NCBI GenBank assembly: GCA_902767355.1
Contig: CACXHG010000077.1
Coordinates: 1-25,938, forward strand
Length of the DNA stretch: 25,938 bases
Direction: 5' to 3'
Origin: an uncultured Bacteroidia bacterium
GTDB lineage: Bacteria; Bacteroidota; Bacteroidia; Bacteroidales; UBA932
Shown here in pieces: positions 1-7,700 of this stretch. The notes beneath the pieces were generated by a model. The model saw only the letters and a program-made list of their open reading frames with translations. It did not search any database and was not told the origin of the DNA. The translations under genes and the position numbers were made by a program. Every line of letters starts with the position of its first letter. The first letter of the stretch is position 1.

Positions 1-1320
1 AATTTCTATGCCCTGAGCTCCCGTTTCGGGACCCCGGAGGAATTCAAGGCCCTGGTGGATGAGGCCCACGCCAACGGCATAGCCGTGATCATGGACCTGG
101 TGCACTCCCATGCGGTCAAGAATGAGCTGGAGGGCTTAAGCCGCCTCGACGGCTCCTACACCACATACTTTCACGCCGGGGCGCGGGGCACTCACCCGGC
201 CTGGGACTCCCGCTGCTTCGACTACGGCAAGCGCGAGACTGTCTTTTTCCTGCTGTCCAACTGCAAGTATTGGATGGAGGAGTATCATCTGGACGGTTTC
301 CGCTTCGACGGGGTCACCAGCATGCTCTATCTGGACCACGGCCTGGGGCGCGACTTCTCTTCTTACGAACAATACTTCAATTCCGGTGTGGACGAGGATG
401 CAGTGACCTATCTGGCGCTGGCCAATATGCTCATCAAGGAGGTAAATCCGAATTCCATAACCATTGCCGAGGACATGAGCGGCATGGCGGGCCTGGCAGC
501 CCCCATCGCCTCCGGTGGCGTGGGCTTCGACTACCGCATGAGCATGGGCGTGCCGGACATGTGGATCAAGATTATCAAGGAGCAGGACGACCACGACTGG
601 AACATGCACTCCATTTGGTGGGAGCTCACCAACAAGCGCGCCGACGAGCGCACGGTGAGCTACGCAGAGAGCCACGACCAGGCTCTGGTGGGCGACAAGA
701 CCATCATCTTCCGCCTGATAGACAAGGAGATGTATTATTCCATGGACAAGGCCAGCCACAATCCTATTGTGGACCGCGGGATTGCCCTGCACAAGATGAT
801 ACGCCTGGTGACCCTGGCTACCGCCGGCGACGGCTACCTCAATTTCATGGGCAACGAGTTCGGCCATCCGGAATGGATAGATTTCCCCCGCGAAGGCAAC
901 GGCTGGTCCTATGCCCACGCCCGCCGGCTGTGGAGTATCAGCGACCGGGACGACCTGCACTACAAGGCCCTCCGCCAGTTCGACAAGGATATGATACATC
1001 TGTTCGCCTCCGAAAAGCTCCTGTCCAAGGGGCATTACTGCTGGTGTGCCGACGACTACAGCAAGGTGCTGGCATTTACCCGGGGGGACTATCTGTTCGT
1101 GTTCAACTTCAATCCGGAGCACTCCTTTGCCGATTACGCCTTCAAGGCGCCGGAGGGCAGCTGGCAGGTGGTCCTGGACAGCGACCAGGCAAAGTACGAC
1201 GGTTTCAGCCGCAACGACGACAGCATGGTGCACACCACCCTTACAAACAGACAGGGAGACCAGCTGCTGCAGCTGTATCTCCCTTCGCGTACTGTTATGG
1301 TTCTTAAAAGATTGCCTTAG
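1..1320 (+). CDS. glgB: 1,4-alpha-glucan branching enzyme, GH13 subfamily 8-like (5' end outside window)
   Basis: The frame is open from base 1, so the N-terminus (CBM48 and the first part of the TIM barrel) lies outside the window; 439 residues are visible. The enzyme cuts alpha-1,4 glucan chains and reattaches them as alpha-1,6 branches in cytoplasmic glycogen. Visible GH13 motifs are DVVHSHA-like MDLVHSHAVKN, DGFRFDGVTSML (nucleophile Asp in FRFDG), ITIAEDMSGM (acid/base Glu) and YAESHDQALVGDK (stabilising Asp). The C-terminal all-beta domain ends with PSRTVMVLK. The sequence resembles eukaryotic GBE1 (for example NFMGNEFGHPEWIDFPREGN) more than the E. coli type. Its stop overlaps the stop of the convergent lipoprotein gene. 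It probably belongs functionally with the glycogen operon on the other strand at 4770-13454. Confidence 0.95.
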   Translation, partial: NFYALSSRFGTPEEFKALVDEAHANGIAVIMDLVHSHAVKNELEGLSRLDGSYTTYFHAGARGTHPAWDSRCFDYGKRETVFFLLSNCKYWMEEYHLDGFRFDGVTSMLYLDHGLGRDFSSYEQYFNSGVDEDAVTYLALANMLIKEVNPNSITIAEDMSGMAGLAAPIASGGVGFDYRMSMGVPDMWIKIIKEQDDHDWNMHSIWWELTNKRADERTVSYAESHDQALVGDKTIIFRLIDKEMYYSMDKASHNPIVDRGIALHKMIRLVTLATAGDGYLNFMGNEFGHPEWIDFPREGNGWSYAHARRLWSISDRDDLHYKALRQFDKDMIHLFASEKLLSKGHYCWCADDYSKVLAFTRGDYLFVFNFNPEHSFADYAFKAPEGSWQVVLDSDQAKYDGFSRNDDSMVHTTLTNRQGDQLLQLYLPSRTVMVLKRLP

Positions 1321-2426
1321 AGGGCAGCCGAAACGATTTTTTCTATCTCGGCCGGGTCGTAGATGTCCCTGGCCAGGATGTCGCTGTCGCGGCTGATGAT
1401 GAACATCGTGGGGATGGAGTTGAGGTTATAGGAGGCGACTGCCGGGGAGCTGAGGCCCAGCCCGTCGTTTACACAGATCCACGGCAGGTTCTGGTTGCGG
1501 ACTATGGTTGCCCACGCAGCCTTGTCGGGATCTACGCAAACCTGATATATCTCAAAGCCGCGGTCGTGGAATTTGTTGTAGACGGGCACCATCTCCTGGT
1601 TGAAAACCTTGTGCTCGTTCTGCTCTATGCTCCAGAAAGACAGCAGGATGACCTTGCCCTTGAGGCTGCTCATCGAGTGCTGCTTGCCGTGGATGTCGTT
1701 CATCTTGATTTCCGGCATTCCGAAGGTGGCCACGCTGTCCAGCATCTGGCTGAGGCGGTCGGAGTTGTCGCGCTGTTCAATGGCTTTGCTCACGGCCGCC
1801 ACGAACGGATGGCTGGGGTAGCGGGTTAAGAGCGAGTCGCGTATTGCCTTGAAAATATACTTGTCGCTGGGTTCCTGAAATACGTAGAGCTGGTCGTTGA
1901 ATTTCTGGAACAGGGCGGCGGCAGAAGTGATGGAGTAGGGGTTTTCCATTACCTGGCGCAGCAGCGCGCGCTTGTGGTCGATATATACCTTGCTCAGCTG
2001 GCGGTTTTCATCTTCCGGCGCCTGGGCCAGGATCGCTTCCATCTTGGCCTTGCTCTCTGCCAGGCGGTCGTCCATCTCCTTGAGAAGACGCGTGTCCTGG
2101 GAGCCCTCGCTCTGGAAGCGGCCCATGGTGTCGGCTGTGATCTTGATGCGGTCTTTGTCGGCGGCCACTATGCCGGCCAGTCTGGTGTCATTGTGATACA
2201 GGTAGAAAAAGGCCGGATTCTCTGCGTCGGCCAGGGGAAGGGTACAGCTCAGGCGGCCTTTGGCATCGGTGGCCAGGCTGTCCAGCAGGGTGAGGCGGTT
2301 AAGGTCCAGCCGATAGAGCTCGACGTTGGTGGCGACCCCTTCTTTGAGACTTAAGTCTGCCTTGGCTGCGGGCTTGCTGCAGGATACTGCGAGCAGAATC
2401 AGCAGCAGCGGGAGAATCTTTTTCAT
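1317..2426 (-). CDS. TlpA/thioredoxin-fold lipoprotein lacking the CxxC motif
   Basis: This 369-residue protein has a lipoprotein signal peptide with lipobox LAVSC (Cys16), so it is probably anchored on the periplasmic side of a membrane. Residues about 24-110 look like the DUF4369-type beta domain that precedes many Bacteroidetes TlpA proteins, followed by a helical region (about 110-230). The C-terminal thioredoxin fold starts near residue 236 (MPEIKMNDIHGK, LKGKVILLSFW) and keeps the cis-proline loop SIPTMF (Pro339). At the place of the usual WCxxC it reads FWSIEQNEH (264-272), so both redox cysteines are missing. Classical disulfide exchange is therefore unlikely; a binding or scaffold role is an inference. 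It follows the HIT gene by 11 nt and probably shares the greA transcript. Confidence 0.85.
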   Translation of the reverse strand: MKKILPLLLILLAVSCSKPAAKADLSLKEGVATNVELYRLDLNRLTLLDSLATDAKGRLSCTLPLADAENPAFFYLYHNDTRLAGIVAADKDRIKITADTMGRFQSEGSQDTRLLKEMDDRLAESKAKMEAILAQAPEDENRQLSKVYIDHKRALLRQVMENPYSITSAAALFQKFNDQLYVFQEPSDKYIFKAIRDSLLTRYPSHPFVAAVSKAIEQRDNSDRLSQMLDSVATFGMPEIKMNDIHGKQHSMSSLKGKVILLSFWSIEQNEHKVFNQEMVPVYNKFHDRGFEIYQVCVDPDKAAWATIVRNQNLPWICVNDGLGLSSPAVASYNLNSIPTMFIISRDSDILARDIYDPAEIEKIVSAAL

Positions 2427-2437
2427 TGGAGGGAAGA

Positions 2438-2836
2438 TTATTTGTTGAATTCGGCGGCGATGCTGGCGGCAATGGCGGCGAAACGCTCCGGGGAGAGCTG
2501 CTTTTTCTGGCCTGCGAAGTTCATGTCTTTCTCGCTCTGGAGCGGAACCAGATGAATGTGGGTGTGGGGCACTTCCATGCCCAGCACGGCTACGCCCACC
2601 CTCTGGCAGGGAATGGCGCGCCTGATGGCCACGGCCACCTTCTTTGCAAAGGCTGCCAGGCCGAGGTAGGTCTCGTCGTCGAGGTCAAAGATGTAGTCGA
2701 CTTCTTTTTTGGGGATAACCAGCGTGTGGCCCTCTACCATAGGGTTGATGTCTAGGAAAGCGTAGTAATTGTCGTCTTCGGCTACCTTGTACGAAGGGAT
2801 CTCGCCGGCGGCTATCTTCGAAAAAATGCTTGCCAT
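2438..2836 (-). CDS. HIT family hydrolase (HinT/Fhit-like)
   Basis: A 132-residue histidine-triad protein. Family members hydrolyse nucleoside phosphoramidates or dinucleotides through a nucleotidyl-histidine intermediate. The catalytic triad motif HTHIHLVPL has His91, His93 and His95, and the N-terminal FxKIxxGEIPSYKV and NPMVEGHTLVIPKKEV blocks are typical of HinT-type proteins. The length is normal for the family. The start lies 6 nt after the greA stop and the gene is followed by the TlpA-like lipoprotein, so greA, HIT and the lipoprotein look like one operon. The exact substrate cannot be read from the sequence. Confidence 0.93.
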   Translation of the reverse strand: MASIFSKIAAGEIPSYKVAEDDNYYAFLDINPMVEGHTLVIPKKEVDYIFDLDDETYLGLAAFAKKVAVAIRRAIPCQRVGVAVLGMEVPHTHIHLVPLQSEKDMNFAGQKKQLSPERFAAIAASIAAEFNK

Positions 2837-2842
2837 ATATGT

Positions 2843-3313
2843 TTAGATAGAAATGTCCACAATTTCGAACTGCATGAGGCCGGAGGGCACCTGGACATCC
2901 ACGACTTCGCCTTTGGAGTGGCCCAGAAGCGCCTTTGCAATGGGGGTGCCGACCGCCAGCTTGCCCTCGCGGAAGTTGGCTTCGCTCTCGCCTACGATGG
3001 TGTATTCCATTGTAGCGCCGGTCTTTACATTTTTGATTTTGACCTTGTTGAGCATCTGGACAGTGTCGGTGCTGATCTTGCTCTCGTCTATGACTCTGGC
3101 GGTGGCCAGGGTGTCCTGGAGCTTGCTTATCTTGAGTTCCAGCAGGCCCTGCGCCTCGCGGGCTGCGTCGTATTCGGCGTTCTCGCTCAAATCTCCCTTG
3201 TCGCGGGCTTCTGCGATTGCTTTGGAGATAACCGGACGTTGTGCAATGGCTTCGGCCAGTTGCTCTTTGAGGTCGTCCAAACCTTTCTGTGTGAGATAAT
3301 GTATTTCTGCCAT
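2843..3313 (-). CDS. greA: transcription elongation factor GreA
   Basis: A 156-residue protein of normal GreA length. The N-terminal antiparallel coiled coil (about residues 1-78) carries the acidic tip DLSENAEYDAAREAQG, with Asp41 and Glu44 at the positions that hold the catalytic Mg2+ in the RNA polymerase secondary channel. The C-terminal FKBP-like domain ends with LLGHSKGEVVDVQVPSG. It rescues backtracked RNA polymerase by stimulating transcript cleavage. The leader contains a promoter-like -7 box (3379-3386) and a terminator-like hairpin (3342-3358), which suggests attenuation. It is the first gene of the apparent greA-HIT-lipoprotein operon. Confidence 0.96.
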   Translation of the reverse strand: MAEIHYLTQKGLDDLKEQLAEAIAQRPVISKAIAEARDKGDLSENAEYDAAREAQGLLELKISKLQDTLATARVIDESKISTDTVQMLNKVKIKNVKTGATMEYTIVGESEANFREGKLAVGTPIAKALLGHSKGEVVDVQVPSGLMQFEIVDISI

Positions 3314-3341
3314 TTTAAAAATCCGATAAAAAATTAAAGAA

Positions 3342-3358
3342 TCCCCTCCCAGAGGGGA
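3342..3358 (-). terminator. terminator-like hairpin in the greA leader
   Basis: On the minus strand, TCCCCTC-TGG-GAGGGGA forms a perfect 7-bp stem with a 3-nt loop, followed by TTCTTTAATTTTTT. This is the form of an intrinsic terminator. It lies after the putative greA -7 box and 28 nt before the greA start. It could end transcripts of the upstream glycogen/ribF operon, attenuate greA, or both. Confidence 0.6.
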
Positions 3359-3378
3359 CCCTTTCGTTATCTGAAGTA

Positions 3379-3386
3379 CAAATATA
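3379..3386 (-). promoter_or_regulatory. putative greA promoter -7 box
   Basis: The minus strand reads TATATTTG, a full match to the Bacteroidetes -7 consensus TAnnTTTG. It lies about 65 nt upstream of the greA start and 23 nt after the preceding stop codon. No clear TTTG -33 element is present at the usual spacing, so this is a tentative call. Confidence 0.5.
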
Positions 3387-3409
3387 GTAAATTATTTGAA
3401 ATAGGCGCA

Positions 3410-3883
3410 CTAATATTTTTCGTAGCCGGGCTTCATGATCTCCGAATAGATGACCATGTCCTCTGCGTCGAAGTCCATCTTGCGCCCGGGTGCGGGCTCT
3501 TTCGCAGCTGCCGCATCGGCCTTGGCCACTGTTTGGGCCGGCTTGGCCGATATGTCAGCCGGATTCTCCAGGCTGCCTTCGGCCGCTACCTTGTAGGTAG
3601 CTTCGTTTGCCGACGTGGATGTGGACTTGAATTTGGCTTCCATTGCGCGGCGCTCGGCCTCGAGCTTTTTTGAGGCCTCGTCCATCTGCCGGTGCATCTT
3701 GGACGCGGGCGAATTCTGCCACGGCCGGTTGGTTATTGTCCGGCCTGTGGGGGCGTATTTCGAGCCGCCTTGCTGGCCGGGAGCGGACTGGGCCTTGTTC
3801 CTGGCTTTCTTTGCCGCCGATACAATACCGATGAAAAACAGCGTAAGCCAAATCAGAGAGAAGATTATTCCTGCGGTTTCCAT
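3410..3883 (-). CDS. small membrane-anchored protein of unknown function
   Basis: A 157-residue protein that I do not recognise. I chose the ATG at 3883 (METAGIIFSLIWLTLF) because it begins directly with a hydrophobic segment (residues about 4-24) and follows the ribF stop by 11 nt; a longer reading from 3997 would overlap ribF heavily. After the single membrane segment comes a basic stretch (AAKKARNKAQ), then a charged region that may be helical (about residues 60-90, rich in Glu, Lys and Ala), then a low-complexity Ala/Lys/Pro tail ending in DMVIYSEIMKPGYEKY. It is the last gene of the long glycogen/ribF operon. Function and partners are unknown. Confidence 0.65.
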   Translation of the reverse strand: METAGIIFSLIWLTLFFIGIVSAAKKARNKAQSAPGQQGGSKYAPTGRTITNRPWQNSPASKMHRQMDEASKKLEAERRAMEAKFKSTSTSANEATYKVAAEGSLENPADISAKPAQTVAKADAAAAKEPAPGRKMDFDAEDMVIYSEIMKPGYEKY

Positions 3884-3894
3884 AGCGTGGGGCT

Positions 3895-4779
3895 TTAAAT
3901 TCCGAATAACTGTCTTGTCTGGCGCACATCCTGCTCCATCTGGCTTCTGAGCATATCCACAGAGGCGAACTTTTGCTCGTTGCGCAGCTTGGCGCAAAAG
4001 TCAAAGCTTATGTCCAGGCCGTAAATCTCTTCGTTGAAGTCCAGTATGTGCGTTTCTATGACCTGGGTGCGGTCGTCGCTGATGGTCGGGCGCACGCCTA
4101 TGTTGCAGACGCCGTAGTAGTTCCCGTCTTCTACATGCACCTTTACCGCATAGACTCCTTGCTCCGGCAGGACCTTGAGCGGCTCGTAGAGCTGCATGTT
4201 GGCGGTGGGGTAGCTGAGCCTGCGGCCTATCCCGTTGCCGCTCACGACAACTCCGCTCAGGCGGTATTCATAGCCCAGCAGGGAGTTGGCGCGCTCTATG
4301 CCGCCGGTGGAGACAAGGTTGCGGATGTAGGTAGAACTGATGGTGTTGTAGCGGTCCGACACGCTTTCGGCCTTGATGGTCTCCAGGCCAAGGCGGGTGG
4401 CAACGGCAGTCACATCGGTGTCAAAGTCGGTGTTCCCGAGGCGATGGTCGTAGCCGACAATCAGCACCTCGGCGCCGATCTGACCTATGATATAGTCTTT
4501 GATGAAGTCCTCGCAGCTGAGCCGGCTCAGGGCGCGGGTAAAATCCACCACGTGTACCTGATCCACTCCGCAGGCCTTCAGCAGGGCTTTTTTCTCGTCC
4601 AGAGAATTGAGCAGGCGCAGCTGGCGGGCATCCTGACGAAGCACATTTCGCGGATGCGGCCAGAAAGTGACCACGGCACTCTCTGCGCCCCGCGCACGGG
4701 CAGTGCTGCAGAGAGTGTCTATCACTTTGCGGTGTCCCAGATGGACCCCGTCGAAAAATCCTGTGGTGGCTATAACCAT
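3895..4779 (-). CDS. ribF: bifunctional riboflavin kinase / FAD synthetase
   Basis: A 294-residue protein that phosphorylates riboflavin to FMN and adenylylates FMN to FAD. The N-terminal adenylyltransferase domain has the nucleotide-binding motif GFFDGVHLGHRKVI (residues 7-20), then TFWPHPR and STYIRNLVSTGGIERAN. The C-terminal kinase domain has GNGIGRRLSYPTANMQL with the PTAN motif, GVCNIGVRPT, and ETHILDFNEEIYG with the probable catalytic Glu. Its start overlaps the end of the synthase/phosphorylase fusion by 10 nt, so it is probably translationally coupled to that gene even though the two have no obvious metabolic link. One possible exception to the usual motif is VGYDHRLG, where many relatives have GFDFRFG. 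Confidence 0.95.
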   Translation of the reverse strand: MVIATTGFFDGVHLGHRKVIDTLCSTARARGAESAVVTFWPHPRNVLRQDARQLRLLNSLDEKKALLKACGVDQVHVVDFTRALSRLSCEDFIKDYIIGQIGAEVLIVGYDHRLGNTDFDTDVTAVATRLGLETIKAESVSDRYNTISSTYIRNLVSTGGIERANSLLGYEYRLSGVVVSGNGIGRRLSYPTANMQLYEPLKVLPEQGVYAVKVHVEDGNYYGVCNIGVRPTISDDRTQVIETHILDFNEEIYGLDISFDFCAKLRNEQKFASVDMLRSQMEQDVRQTRQLFGI

Positions 4780-7700
4780 TTTACAAGTTCAAAGTCCTGG
4801 CGGTGAGCCATATCGGGGCTCTTTGCAAACATACGGGTGGCGAACTGGTAGCTGCCCACCTTGGCCGGAGTGATGTTGGCGCGGTAGGTTGCCACGCAGT
4901 CCTCGAAGCGTACCACCTCGTAGGGGTGCACCTCGCTGATATGGTAGTTGCCCTTGGCGTCCTGCTCCGTGATGACGCACTCGATGCCTATCTCGTCAGG
5001 AGTCAGGCCGGGCAGGAACACGTCCACTTCCCAGTAGTGGTTTTCGCCCAGGCTGAAGCGGGGTGCGCCGCCGCCGGCATTGTCGAAGCGGCGGATCTGG
5101 ATTTCGGGCCATGCGCGGTACATGCGTTTCTTCCACTGGGCGATCTCGCGTGCCTTCAGGAAGTCCTTGTCCACCATCTTGTTGTAGCGCTCTGCCTGAG
5201 GCACATAGTACTGCTTCAGATAGTCTTCCATCATACGGTTGGTGGTAAAGTTGCTGGCTACCTTGGCGATGGTGTTCTTGATGTATTTGATCCACTCGGG
5301 CGAGTAATCCTTGTCCCAGTCCTTGTTGTAGAATGCGGGGGCGATCTCGTTCTGTATGATGTTGTAAATCATCGCAGAATCCAGGTCGTCCTGGAATTCC
5401 TGCTTCTCGTAGGTGCGCTCCAGGGGGAGGGCCCAGCCGGCGCCATCCTTGTAGCCTTCAACCCACCAGCCGTCCAGCACGGAGAAGTGCATTACGCCGT
5501 TCATCACGGCCTTCTCGCCGCTGGTGCCGGAAGCTTCCTGGCGGCGGGTAGGGTTGTTCATCCAGATATCCACGCCCTGAACCAGCAGTTTGGCCACTGT
5601 GATATCGTAGTTGGGCACGAACACAATCTTGCCTATGAACTGCGGCATCTTGGAAATCTCTACAATCTGCTTGATAAGGTCGCTGCCGGCCTTGTCGGCG
5701 GGGTGAGCCTTGCCGGCAAAGAGGAACTGCACGGGGCGGTCGGGATTGTTCACGATCTTGGCCAGGCGGTCCAGGTTCCTGAAGAGCAGGGTGGCGCGCT
5801 TGTAGGTGGCAAAGCGGCGGGCGAAACCTATGGTGAGCACGTCGTTGCGCAGCGTGGACTTGATCTTGACAATCTGGCTGGGAGAATAGTGGGCCGTGGA
5901 CTTGGTGTCGGAAATAGTCTTCTTCACGTAGTCTATCAGGCGCTTGCGCAGCACGCTGCGGACATTCCAGATGTCCTTGTCGGCCACTTTGTAGATCTCA
6001 TCGAAGCAGGATTTGTCGTAGTGGTGGGTGGCGAATGCCTTGCCGAAGATCTTGCCGTAGATGGCCTTCCATTCGGGAGCGGTCCAGGTGTCGTAGTGCA
6101 CGCCGTTGGTCACATAGCCCACATTGACCTCTTCGGGCAGGTAGCCGGGCCACATGCCGGCCAGGATTTCCTGGCTGACCTTGCCGTGCAGCCAGCTGAC
6201 GCCGTTGATGCCCTGGCTCATGTTGGCGGCAAGCACGCTCATGGAGAATTTCTCGCCGCCGTCGTTGATGTTGTAGCGGCCCAGGCCCATGAAGGTGTGC
6301 CAGTCTATCTTCATGCGCTCGGGGAAAGAACCGAAGTAAACGCGCATCATGTCTTCGCTGAAGAAGTCATGGCCGGCGGGCACGGGGGTGTGGGTGGTGA
6401 ACAGCGACGACGAGCGCACCACTTCCAGGGCCTCGGCGAAGGTCAGGTTGTCGTTTTCGACATACATCCTGATGCGCTCGATGCCGGTGAAGGCGGCGTG
6501 GCCCTCGTTGCAGTGGTAAACCTCAGCCTTGATGTTCATGGCCTTCAGGGCGCGGATACCGCCTATGCCGAGCAGGATTTCCTGCTTGAGGCGGTTCTCC
6601 CAGTCGCCGCCGTAGAGCTGGTGGGTGATGGGCCTGTCTTCGGGCAGGTTATCTTCGAAATCGGTGTCCAGCAGATAGAGGTCGGTACGGCCTACCTCTA
6701 CTTTCCACACTCGGATGTTGAGGTTTCGGCCCGGCATGGGCACCGACACCGTGAGCCAACGGCCTTCGGCGTCGAGCACGGGCTGGGCGGGGGATTCGCG
6801 GAAATCCTGCGGGTCGTAGGAGGCCACCTGGTCGCCGTCGCCGGACAGATACTGGGTGAAATAGCCGTATTTATACAGCAGGCCGACCGCAGTCAGATGC
6901 ACGCCCATATCGCTGGCTTCCTTGAGGTAGTCGCCGGCCAGGATGCCCAGGCCGCCGGAATATATCTTGAGCGAGGTGTCGAGGCCGTATTCCATGCAGA
7001 AGTATGCAATCTTGGGAGACTTGCGGGCCTCTTTGCCCTTCATGTAGTCTGTAAAGCGGCGGTAGACAGCCTTCAGGCGGGACATGAAGTCTTTGTCCTG
7101 CTCCAGCAGCTTGTACTGGTCCATCGATATCTTGTCCAGCAGCAGTATGGGATTGCCCTTGCATTCTTCCCAGAGGGCGGGGTCTATGCTGCGGAAGAGT
7201 TCCTTGGCATCTTCGTTCCAGCACCACCAGAGGTTTTTGGAGATATCTTCGAGGGCGCGCAGGTTCTCGGGAAGCGAACGGTTGACCAGGATGCTGCTCC
7301 AGTTGGGGCGGTTTGCAATTTGTTTGCGGTAGCTCTGGTCGCCCTCGTCCTGCAGCAGGGGATATGCACCGAATTTCTCAATCACTTTATCTATTGCCAT
7401 ATCGTAAGCTGTTTTGTAATAAGTAATGTTGTTCTCCCAGAGTGCCAGGCAGGAGATTTCCTTTGCATTAGCGGCAGCCTGCTCGCAGGCCTTGGCATCC
7501 ATGGCGCAGAAGCGCAGGATGCACTCGGCAACCTGGTCCACTACGTCGTTGTAGTTGAAGTCGTTGCGCTCTATTATGCAGATGCCTGTAAGAGGGTTGC
7601 TGCCCTGGTAGCGGTCCTTGACCCAGAGGCCGAAGCCGGTCAGGGTAGTGGTGACGGTAGGCACGTAGAAGGCCAGGGACTCCAGCGGGGTGTAGCCCCA

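Noticed and set aside
3884..3997. Upstream extension of the small membrane protein into ribF
   Set aside because: The extension overlaps ribF coding sequence by about 100 nt and lacks a signal-like start; the METAGII start directly precedes the membrane segment.
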